Assembly (NCBI GenBank): GCA_002317355.1
Contig: DCJC01000061.1
Span: 1-21,414 of the forward strand
DNA from: Prevotellaceae bacterium UBA1710
GTDB taxonomy: Bacteria; Bacteroidota; Bacteroidia; Bacteroidales; Bacteroidaceae
Length of the DNA stretch: 21,414 nt
Direction: 5' to 3'
The position numbers and the translations under genes are program-made. Below are positions 1 through 6,597 of the stretch, piece by piece. Each line of letters opens with the position of its first letter. Positions within the stretch are counted from its first letter, which is position 1. The notes under the pieces were generated by a model. The model had not been told where the DNA came from and did no database searches. It saw nothing but the letters and a program-made list of their open reading frames with translations.

Positions 1-71
1 GTGCCCTCCTAAAAGGGCAGTCCGTAAGGGCTGTCTATAAGGGATATTTTGATTGGTGAGCGCTGTAAGTG

Positions 72-106
72 CGACACCTAAAAACTGAATGATACAATAG
101 GTGTCG
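72..106. repeat. 9-bp inverted repeat
   Basis: CGACACCTA at 72-80 is exactly complementary to TAGGTGTCG at 98-106, with a 17-nt spacer. No T-run follows on either strand, so this is not an obvious terminator. Its function is unknown. Read on the minus strand, the right flank contains AAGTCCGA, which also begins the small hairpin nested in the repeat at 14199-14292; this may be chance. Confidence 0.45.
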
Positions 107-152
107 GACTTTCAGCCCTCGCAAACTAACACTATATAATATGATTGCTTTT

Positions 153-196
153 TCACCGCTCATCTCTTTCGTCGGGATGGGCGGTGATATTTTTTC
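153..196 (+). terminator. Rho-independent terminator reading plus-strand
   Basis: TCACCGCTCATC (153-164) pairs with GATGGGCGGTGA (176-187), a 12-bp stem with one G-T pair and an 11-nt loop. TATTTTTTC follows immediately. The T-run lies only on the plus-strand 3' side, so it would end transcription from a gene left of the window. No plus-strand gene inside the window uses it. Confidence 0.6.
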
Positions 197-308
197 TGAG
201 AGGGAAGACGATGCACTTGTCTGCTTAAGCTTCCCATGCTTTTCTTCCCTTGAAAAAAGCATTATCCAAGGCTCTTCCTTTGTACATACTCTTTCGTAGG
301 GATACAAA

Positions 309-357
309 TGAAAATCCTTCCTTGAATAAGTTGTTCTGGCTTATTTCAAGGAAGGAT
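309..357 (-). terminator. Terminator of the efflux operon
   Basis: Left arm 314-330 and right arm 340-357 are complementary over 17 bp with one single-base bulge (core CCTTCCTTGAA / TTCAAGGAAGG). Read on the minus strand the hairpin follows the permease stop codon by about 26 nt and is followed by TTTTC, the pattern of an intrinsic terminator. It closes the operon 5438-384. Confidence 0.7.
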
Positions 358-383
358 ATTATATGATGTTTTTTTCTAAAGGA

Positions 384-1682
384 TTATTTTGATTCTGAGG
401 GCTGTACTTTTTTGTTTGCCTCTAATTCTCTGTTCTTTCGTGATTCTGCCACATCTTCAAACTGCTGGCGAATGAGATAGCGCCTGTACATTACTCCAAG
501 TGCTGCGAGGCAGTAAATAATAGCGAGTATAGATAAACCACGGAACTCAGGCAATACATCTCCGATACGTGCACCCATGCTACTCATTCTCACGAAACCG
601 CGGATGGCGAATGTAGATGGAAGGCATTGAGCTACGCCCTGCCAAAAGCCTGGGATTCCACTCTGAGGCCATGAGATACCGGAAAGGAAAAGGAATGGTA
701 TAGAAGTACATACGGCTGTGAGCATCACGTTCTCACGGAAACGTATCATCTCACTACCTACTACAGCAAAGCCTACACATGCAATCAGATATGGAGTCAT
801 GAAAATAACCCAGTCAAGGAAATTCACCATCATCACGAAACCGAACAATCGAGGTACGACGAGTGTGGTGTATGCAAGCATTACTGCATAGATGAAGCAG
901 AAAGCTAATCCTTTGCCGAAGTATGAATCGATGACATTCTTCACCATGGGGAAATGCTTCTCACGCTGTGTACCAGAGAGAAGTCCGACACTCAAAAGTA
1001 GTGATTGCTGAATGATGAGGACAAGTACGGCAGGCAGAATAAAGTTTCCGTAACCACCTGTGGTATTGAAGATTGGAACCTCTTCAAAGTCGAGTGGCTT
1101 AGCAGATATCTCTGCCTCTCTATTTGTATAAGTACCGCTTTGGGCAACCTGAATCTTTGCACCCATTAATGAACTAACCGTTTGAGCTGTCTGGAAGATA
1201 GCTTTATAGGTCAGCATATAACTCATGTCGCAATATACGCTGACGTGCGACTGCTCATGGCGACCAACAGATGTAGCGAAAGTGCGTGGGAAATATAGTA
1301 TTCCATAAGCATCTCCATGACCGATGACACTCTGTGCCTCATGTAAATTACCTGCATAGAAGGCTACACTTACATCAGGTGAGGCATCAACCCTCTGTAT
1401 GAACTCACGGCTGAGAGCAGAGTGACTGTCATCTACCACTACCACAGGTACCTCACGCACCACCTCATTGTTGTATATCCATGAGTAGAGAATAGGGTAG
1501 GCCAAAGGTAGTGCAATGCAGAATAGCAATGCACCAGAATCCTTGAAGATGGCAATTGTCTCTTGCCACCATATATCGGCTATGTTCTTTATGTGGTTTA
1601 AGAGGCCTCTCCCCCCGCCCTCTCCCGTAGAGAGGGAGCCGGAAGGCGGAAAAGGTTCTCGGCTGTATTTTTTATCTTTCAT
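384..1682 (-). CDS. ABC-2 type transporter permease (distal subunit)
   Basis: 432-residue inner-membrane protein. It has one membrane segment near residues 49-70, a long extracytoplasmic domain (about 75-215), then a cluster of about five hydrophobic segments (about 215-405) and a charged cytoplasmic tail. This is the architecture of the YhhJ/YbhR-like ABC-2 permeases that work with HlyD adaptors and TolC channels. It is the last gene of the operon and resembles its neighbour at 1755-2924 in layout, so the two probably form a heterodimer. The first 26 or so codons are odd: Pro/Gly/Ser-rich, encoded by the palindromic repeat at 1604-1752. The natural family start would lie near residue 27 (HIKNIADIWWQE), but no ATG, GTG or TTG is visible there, so the ATG at 1682 is the likeliest start. 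No ATP-binding subunit is encoded nearby. The substrate is unknown. Confidence 0.85.
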   Translation of the reverse strand: MKDKKYSREPFPPSGSLSTGEGGGRGLLNHIKNIADIWWQETIAIFKDSGALLFCIALPLAYPILYSWIYNNEVVREVPVVVVDDSHSALSREFIQRVDASPDVSVAFYAGNLHEAQSVIGHGDAYGILYFPRTFATSVGRHEQSHVSVYCDMSYMLTYKAIFQTAQTVSSLMGAKIQVAQSGTYTNREAEISAKPLDFEEVPIFNTTGGYGNFILPAVLVLIIQQSLLLSVGLLSGTQREKHFPMVKNVIDSYFGKGLAFCFIYAVMLAYTTLVVPRLFGFVMMVNFLDWVIFMTPYLIACVGFAVVGSEMIRFRENVMLTAVCTSIPFLFLSGISWPQSGIPGFWQGVAQCLPSTFAIRGFVRMSSMGARIGDVLPEFRGLSILAIIYCLAALGVMYRRYLIRQQFEDVAESRKNRELEANKKVQPSESK

Positions 1683-1752
1683 TATTTACTTTTTTCAAGA
1701 TTATCCCCATCGCGAACTGGCTTCCTCTCTACGGGAGAGGGCGGGGGGCTTT
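1604..1752. repeat. GC-rich palindromic element, inverted pair
   Basis: Two arms, 1611-1642 and 1717-1748, are inverted copies matching at 30 of 32 positions. Each arm is itself a hairpin (CCCTCTC, loop CCGTA, GAGAGGG). About 74 bp of AT-rich DNA separates them and contains CCCCATCGC, also seen in the copy at 14199-14292. The element fills the gap between the two permease genes and extends into the downstream one, supplying its ATG (1682) and early codons. GC content contrasts sharply with the flanks. It looks like a small non-autonomous repeat; no transposase is present in the window. Confidence 0.8.
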
Positions 1753-1754
1753 TA

Positions 1755-2924
1755 TCACTCTATATAATCATAATGCCTTAACACCTTACCAATGCGCATT
1801 GTCAGAAGATATGGCATCACAGCAAAGCCAATAAGGCAGAGGATATGTGGAAGTGCATCTGCAAGTGGATAGGTATTGAATACGCACAACTGATATATCA
1901 TATAGTAGTGTCGTAATGGGAAGAGCCATGCAAGTGCCTGAAGCGGTGCGTCCATGGCAAATATAGGAAATGCACTTCCTACCATAGAGAAACTAAGCAC
2001 GCCCATCAGAGAGCAGATGCTCATACTCATACGAAGAGCAGGAATGAGGCCGAAAATGGTAAGGCTGAATCCTTGTGCACCTATGATTGACAGATAGCCA
2101 AGAAGCATAATTCTCCAGATACCTCCTGGTGCTGGGAAATGCAGATAGACAAACATATAGGCTAAAAGTCCTGACATCACAATGAAATAGATTAATGTGT
2201 GAGGAATCAGTTTGCCAATGATTGCGATGAAAGCATTATCGCCAGCAGCATTCATCAGTTCACTTGACTTGCCAAACTTGAGTTCGGTACCAAAGCTATA
2301 TGGCGTCATCAGGAAGACGAACAGCAGGAAGCATCCTGGAATTAACATCGTGGAGAGATAGATGTTGTAGTTCACCCATGGGTTGCCAATCATGTGCAGG
2401 TCAACGGCAATAGGCTGCAGAGCTGGCATAATAAGTTCCTGACGATATCCCTTCGCCTGAAGCGTAGCTTGTCCGACAGCTGCTGAGCCGAGTGTTGCCA
2501 TTGTCTTCATATCCTTGAAGATAAGAGCTCCGGCAGTCAATGATGTGTTGCTATAATAGAACGAAATCTTTGGCTGACGTGAGGCAAGCAACTCATCTGT
2601 AGTATGCTTCGGGAAATACATGAAACCGTAAATCTCACCTGTCTGGATAGCGTGACGGGCATCATCCACCGAAGGGTAATGCGCCACAACCTTGGACGAC
2701 TGGAATGAGTCGAGAGTACGGATAAGCTTACGTGTCATACTGGTGTTGTCGTTATCAACCACACCAACAGGCATATCCATTGGCTGGCCGCTATCCATCA
2801 TGGTTGTGAAGAATGCGGCACAGAGACAAGGCAAGACAAACATGCATACCAGATAGATCGGGTATGAAAAGATGATGCGTATCTCTCGGGATATTACGTT
2901 ATATAGATGATCTAACGTTTTCAA
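1755..2924 (-). CDS. ABC-2 type transporter permease (proximal subunit)
   Basis: 389-residue inner-membrane protein with a membrane segment at about 20-42, an extracytoplasmic domain (about 45-190) that contains the PVGVVDNDNTSMTRKL stretch typical of ABC2_membrane_3-like permeases, and about five C-terminal membrane segments (about 195-380). It lies 5 nt after the hlyD-like gene. The start is a TTG at 2924: no ATG lies nearby upstream, and the reading begins with MKTLDHLYNVISREIRIIF, a normal amphipathic N-terminus for the family. AAGGA sits 2 nt before the TTG, too close to be a standard ribosome site, so translation may depend on coupling to the preceding gene. It presumably pairs with the next permease to move an unknown compound, possibly a drug, lipid or toxic metabolite. 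Confidence 0.85.
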   Translation of the reverse strand: MKTLDHLYNVISREIRIIFSYPIYLVCMFVLPCLCAAFFTTMMDSGQPMDMPVGVVDNDNTSMTRKLIRTLDSFQSSKVVAHYPSVDDARHAIQTGEIYGFMYFPKHTTDELLASRQPKISFYYSNTSLTAGALIFKDMKTMATLGSAAVGQATLQAKGYRQELIMPALQPIAVDLHMIGNPWVNYNIYLSTMLIPGCFLLFVFLMTPYSFGTELKFGKSSELMNAAGDNAFIAIIGKLIPHTLIYFIVMSGLLAYMFVYLHFPAPGGIWRIMLLGYLSIIGAQGFSLTIFGLIPALRMSMSICSLMGVLSFSMVGSAFPIFAMDAPLQALAWLFPLRHYYMIYQLCVFNTYPLADALPHILCLIGFAVMPYLLTMRIGKVLRHYDYIE

Positions 2925-2929
2925 GGTCC

Positions 2930-3916
2930 TTATTTCTTAATAACCAAAGACATTCCTGGACGGAGACCTTCAAACTTCTGAACTGGACGAGCCTTTACCT
3001 CGAAAGTCTTGAGGTCGTACTGGCCGTTGCTCTTTGTGGCTTTCCATGTAGCATAGCTACCCTGATCCTTTACACTTGCCACCTTTAGCTGCAGTTCCTT
3101 GTTGAATGCAGGGACAAAGGCTGTGAATGTATCACCAATCTTCATGCCGTTGAGCTGATCCTCGCGAACATTGAAAGTACCCCACATGTCAGACATGATG
3201 CTGATTGTCATGATTGGGCTTCCTGTACCAACGAGCTCACCAACCTTAGGATAGACATTGCTTACCTCACCTTCGATCTGAGCAACCTGAACGGTCTCAT
3301 GGATGTATGAATTCACCTCCTGAATAGCACCCTTAGCACGATTCACCTGAGCTGCAGCAGCACGCTTTTCTTCTGAACGAGCACCATTCTGAGCCATGTC
3401 ATACTGACTCTTAGCTGCTTTTTCCTGAGCTTCGTATGCCTTGTATTGAGCATAAGCCTCGTCACGTTTCTGCTCGCTAAGAACGCCCTCGTCGAAGAGA
3501 CGCTGAACACGCTGATAAGACTTCTGGGCAATTTCAAGTCCTGCCTTTGCCTGTTGCCAGAGTTCGAAAGCACCCTGAATCTGCTCCTGACGAGCACCAG
3601 CATTAGCCATATCGCTCATAGCACTTGCTGCATTCTCAGCACTCTGAGCCTGAACCTTCTTTGCCTCAACTTCTGGAGCATCGAGGATAGCGAGAGTATC
3701 ACCAACCTTTACATAGTCGCCTTCCTTGACACGAATCTCAAGAATACGACCAGGAACCTTACTTGACACACGGTATTCCGTAACATCAACCTGTCCTTGG
3801 ATAAAGTCTTGCTCGTTGTCAATAGTCAAGGCACCAATGATGCCCACAATGACAATAACGGCTGCAAATGCTATCAAACCGAATAGTACACTCTTATGTT
3901 GTGATTTTGTACTCAT
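2930..3916 (-). CDS. HlyD/YhiI-family periplasmic adaptor (membrane fusion protein)
   Basis: 328 residues. A single N-terminal membrane anchor (about 10-31) is followed by the first half of a barrel-sandwich/lipoyl domain (about 44-80, VSSKVPGRILEIRVKEGDYVKVGDTL), an Ala/Gln/Glu-rich alpha-helical hairpin (about 82-200), the second lipoyl half (about 205-240, EGEVSNVYPKVGELVGTGSPI) and a beta-barrel (about 241-328). This is the standard adaptor layout. In the cell it would bridge inner-membrane permeases and an outer-membrane channel. It sits 40 nt downstream of the tolC-like gene and 5 nt upstream of the first permease, confirming a tripartite exporter operon. The helical hairpin is of ordinary length for YhiI-like adaptors. 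Confidence 0.9.
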   Translation of the reverse strand: MSTKSQHKSVLFGLIAFAAVIVIVGIIGALTIDNEQDFIQGQVDVTEYRVSSKVPGRILEIRVKEGDYVKVGDTLAILDAPEVEAKKVQAQSAENAASAMSDMANAGARQEQIQGAFELWQQAKAGLEIAQKSYQRVQRLFDEGVLSEQKRDEAYAQYKAYEAQEKAAKSQYDMAQNGARSEEKRAAAAQVNRAKGAIQEVNSYIHETVQVAQIEGEVSNVYPKVGELVGTGSPIMTISIMSDMWGTFNVREDQLNGMKIGDTFTAFVPAFNKELQLKVASVKDQGSYATWKATKSNGQYDLKTFEVKARPVQKFEGLRPGMSLVIKK

Positions 3917-3956
3917 TGTATATCTTGTATTTTCTGTTTTCCTAAATAATCTATGG

Positions 3957-5438
3957 TTATCTCATTCCTATTGCCTTCTTCATAGCAGCCTCTCCGAGGC
4001 ATACATCAATCTGGGCGTCAATTTTCTGAGTCTTTGCCTGAAGCCACGCTGTCTGTGCAGCCATTACCTCAGTAGCATCCATCACACCCTCAGAAAATCC
4101 GAGGTTAGCACAGCGAAGGTTCTCCTCTGCGCGTTTGATGTTCTTTTCTGCTGTAACGAGTTTCTTGTTGGCTTCCTTGAGCTGGTAGTCGCATTGATTT
4201 ACCTGAAGGTCAATCATTTCGCGTGCTTCGTCAAGTGTCATGCGAGCCATGGTTGTAGCAATCTTGCTCGCGCGAACCTTATATGTTGCATCTCCCCAGT
4301 CAAAGACAGGCACACGAACCATGATACCAACGTTCCACATACCACCAAACTTCTTCTCATAACCATTGAAGAGATTTGGATTACTTATCATATAGCCACC
4401 TGTTACGGCTACCTGTGGAAGCATTGTTGCACGAGCTATCTTGGTGCTTTGTTCGCTGAGAGCAACTGCGTTATCGAGAAGCTTGAGTTCTGGACGGTTT
4501 TCCATAGCAAGGCTCTTGTTATACCTATTAGATACAACAGTAACGTCATCTCTTGATTCGTCAACGAGCGTGATATTATTGCTTACAGGCATTCCGCACA
4601 ACTGGCAAAGGAGCATTCTGGCAAGACTCAAGCCATTGTCCACTTGAGTCTTGGTCATCTCGGCCTCATTGACTTTTACGTCAACCTTTAAACCGTCAGC
4701 ACGAGTTGCCACGCCCTCCTTAATCATCTTGTTGACATCCTCGTCAAGTTTGGTGACAAGTTTGAGGTAACTCTCAGCCAAACGCTGTTTCTGCCTGAGA
4801 GAAACAACGAGCCAGTATGCCTTGTCGATATCATAGAGAACGTTCTGCTCAGATGCGTCAATCTGTATTGCTGCCATCTGCTCGTTGATATCAGCCATGC
4901 GGTTAGCAGCGGTTATTGCACCACCCATAAACACAGGTTGGTTAACAACCACACTACCAACGATTATGCTACGTGTGTCTGTACGGAAGGCATCCTTGAT
5001 GTTCTCGCCAAGTGAATTGCCGAAGTTAGCCAACTGCTGAGTGGCACCTTGAGCCATCTGACCATACTTCTGAGCCTCTTGAGGAGAAAGAAGTCCTTTC
5101 ATAACCATGGAGGTGAGAAGGTCAGAAACGCCAGATACATCGATAGAGCCTGCAGCTGTTGTTCCGAGATTGGAAAGAATGTTTTTCTGGTCGTTGTTAA
5201 GAAGTGAAACCTCACGACTTGACAGCATCCATCCACCTGCCAGATCAATGTGAGGCAGGTACTTGGTACGTGCAGATTTTCGCACGTTCATTGCTACCTG
5301 TTGCTTGGCACGAGCTATGCCTAATTGCTTGTTGTTGCGCATAGCCATCGCACGGCAAGAATCAAGCGATAACGTTTGCGCCTCCAATGGAAGCACAAGG
5401 CATAGTGCCGAAGCACATAACACTAAAAAATTTTTCAT
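3957..5438 (-). CDS. TolC-family outer-membrane efflux protein
   Basis: 493 residues with a signal peptide (about 1-20, ending LEAQT). Two outer-membrane efflux repeats follow (about 25-255 and 285-490), each made of long helices with heptad-like spacing, including LVTKLDEDVNKMIKEGVATRAD and the C-terminal NLRCANLGFSEGVMDATEV segment typical of TolC relatives. It would form the trimeric outer-membrane duct of the exporter encoded downstream. The upstream 60 nt show no TAnnTTTG promoter but do contain alternative hairpins (5453-5498), so transcription may come from the gene at 5499-6374. The stretch around residues 80-130, rich in Gly, Gln and Met, is a loop insertion common in Bacteroidetes members. 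Confidence 0.9.
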   Translation of the reverse strand: MKNFLVLCASALCLVLPLEAQTLSLDSCRAMAMRNNKQLGIARAKQQVAMNVRKSARTKYLPHIDLAGGWMLSSREVSLLNNDQKNILSNLGTTAAGSIDVSGVSDLLTSMVMKGLLSPQEAQKYGQMAQGATQQLANFGNSLGENIKDAFRTDTRSIIVGSVVVNQPVFMGGAITAANRMADINEQMAAIQIDASEQNVLYDIDKAYWLVVSLRQKQRLAESYLKLVTKLDEDVNKMIKEGVATRADGLKVDVKVNEAEMTKTQVDNGLSLARMLLCQLCGMPVSNNITLVDESRDDVTVVSNRYNKSLAMENRPELKLLDNAVALSEQSTKIARATMLPQVAVTGGYMISNPNLFNGYEKKFGGMWNVGIMVRVPVFDWGDATYKVRASKIATTMARMTLDEAREMIDLQVNQCDYQLKEANKKLVTAEKNIKRAEENLRCANLGFSEGVMDATEVMAAQTAWLQAKTQKIDAQIDVCLGEAAMKKAIGMR

Positions 5439-5452
5439 CGGTGTAAAATTTT

Positions 5453-5498
5453 ATCTAAGTTGGACGGAATTAGGCAACCGTCACTTAGATTGCTAAGT
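5453..5498 (-). promoter_or_regulatory. Mutually exclusive hairpins before the tolC-like gene
   Basis: ATCTAAGT (5453-5460) plus GACGG (5463-5467) pair with CCGTC plus ACTTAGAT (5478-5490), giving 13 bp with a 2-nt bulge. The ACTTAG at 5483-5488 can instead pair with CTAAGT at 5493-5498 (6 bp, 4-nt loop). Both structures cannot form at once. They fill the gap between the stop at 5499 and the start at 5438, in the order expected of an attenuator or mRNA-processing site. No clear U-run follows on the minus strand, so simple termination is unlikely. Function is inferred only. Confidence 0.5.
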
Positions 5499-6374
5499 TT
5501 ACTTTACGCTAAAGCTTCTTGAACCAATCATCTGGCCATCACAGAAGATAGCCACCTGATAGGTACCAGCAGAATGTACCTCCTGAATATTCCAGTACAT
5601 TGTTACTGGTGTAGCTTCACCATTGTACTCAATAGATTTTTTGATAGAGTATTGGATGTTCTTGTTCTCATAAGGAATAGTACCAGCAGAGAGTACAGAG
5701 CCCGTTGGAGTGATGATGCGAACATACACATTTTTCATACCACTCTGTGCTGTTACGTTACGTGAGATTGTGAAGTCCACCTTCAACTGCTTTGCCTTGC
5801 TCACTTTCTTCTCTTCTTTACCCTTTTTGCTGAGCGGCATTAAGTTGATGTTGGTAGCGTCAAGTTGAGCTGCAATGGCAACTTTCTCTGAAAGAGAAGC
5901 CTTCTCAGAACTTAACGCCTCGTTCTGACGTGTTGACTCTGCAAGAGCTGAATTTACGCGTGCATTCTCTGCAGTGAGATGCTCATTGAGTCGGTTGAGC
6001 GAATCAATAGTGATGACATACTCACGAAGCACGGCACGAACCTGTGCAAGTTCCTTCTTCAAGCGAGTGATTTCGGCAGCATCAGCTGATTTTGTCTGCT
6101 GAAGTTCCTTGAGCAACTGCTGAGTGCGCAACTGCTCCTGAGTGAGCTGAGCAATGATAGAGTCATTGTTGATTTTAGTCATCATCTCACTATACTGGTT
6201 TGAGAACTCGCGGTACTCGTTCTCCATTTCCTTTTTGTCCAGTTCTGCAAGTTCCTGCATCTGGCGACTATTTTCCTTCTCCGCATTTAGAGATAGGAAT
6301 AGATACACAACTCCACCTGTTAGTAATACGAGTAGTGCAATCAATGGAATTATAATTTTTTTATTCATATTCAT
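5499..6374 (-). CDS. Membrane-anchored coiled-coil protein, function unknown
   Basis: 291 residues. A membrane segment (about 6-28) follows a short basic N-terminus. Residues 31-165 form a long predicted coiled coil rich in Glu, Gln, Lys and Leu. After a Lys-rich linker (about 182-197) comes a beta-rich C-terminal domain (about 198-291; LKVDFTISRNVTAQSG, YVRIITPTGSVLSAG, GTYQVAIFCDGQMIG) that looks immunoglobulin-like. The topology suggests an inner-membrane anchor with a periplasmic rod and globular head. I know similar unnamed proteins in Bacteroidetes but no function. It is 60 nt upstream of the tolC-like gene on the same strand, so it may be co-transcribed with the exporter; whether it takes part in export is not shown. 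A second in-frame ATG at residue 3 (6368) is an equally possible start. Confidence 0.75.
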   Translation of the reverse strand: MNMNKKIIIPLIALLVLLTGGVVYLFLSLNAEKENSRQMQELAELDKKEMENEYREFSNQYSEMMTKINNDSIIAQLTQEQLRTQQLLKELQQTKSADAAEITRLKKELAQVRAVLREYVITIDSLNRLNEHLTAENARVNSALAESTRQNEALSSEKASLSEKVAIAAQLDATNINLMPLSKKGKEEKKVSKAKQLKVDFTISRNVTAQSGMKNVYVRIITPTGSVLSAGTIPYENKNIQYSIKKSIEYNGEATPVTMYWNIQEVHSAGTYQVAIFCDGQMIGSRSFSVK

Positions 6375-6387
6375 AAATATTTATGTG

Positions 6388-6395
6388 CAAAATTA
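6388..6395 (-). promoter_or_regulatory. Bacteroidetes -7 box for the coiled-coil gene
   Basis: Minus-strand TAATTTTG, matching TAnnTTTG, 13 nt upstream of the ATG at 6374. The expected upstream TTTG box is replaced by TTTTCG near 6415-6420, so the -33 element is weak. Confidence 0.55.
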
Positions 6396-6519
6396 ATCAA
6401 ATTCAACTAAATAACGAAAAAAAATATCACGTAAAATGCAAAATATGACGAAATTTAAGACAATTAAGGAAAAAGAGCCGAATTTTTAAGAATAAATTAA
6501 TAACAAAACTATTGATTTT

Positions 6520-6550
6520 TTTGTCAGTTCAAAAATTATTAGTACTTTTG
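6520..6550 (+). promoter_or_regulatory. Bacteroidetes promoter for the DASS transporter
   Basis: TTTG at 6520-6523 and TACTTTTG at 6543-6550 are separated by 19 nt, the consensus spacing for the primary sigma factor of Bacteroidetes. The predicted 5' leader is about 40 nt before the ATG at 6598. It is divergent from the promoter at 6388-6395. Confidence 0.75.
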
Positions 6551-6597
6551 CATCCGTTTTGTGTGTTATATCCTAAACAACTCATTAATTAAGACTT

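Larger units (their letters stand above)
1..383. other. Gene-free segment rich in hairpins
   Basis: I see no credible gene in this stretch. A 90-codon open frame on the minus strand (35-307) runs across two hairpins, has low-complexity composition and resembles no family I know. The segment holds an inverted repeat at 72-106, a plus-strand terminator-like hairpin at 153-196, a second loose pairing of GGGAAG with CTTCCC around 204-236, and the terminator of the permease operon at 314-357. A plus-strand gene ending just before the window would explain the plus-strand terminator. Confidence 0.6.

Noticed and set aside
35..307. 90-codon minus-strand open frame
   Set aside because: It spans two hairpins, has no family resemblance, no promoter and no start context, and lies in terminator-rich spacer.
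1604..1752. Insertion sequence or CRISPR array
   Set aside because: No transposase frame, and only two inverted arms rather than regularly spaced direct repeats; no cas genes are present in the window.
3726..4556. 276-codon plus-strand open frame
   Set aside because: Antisense to the hlyD- and tolC-like genes, both of which have clear domain structure; its translation is Cys/Leu/His-rich without motifs.
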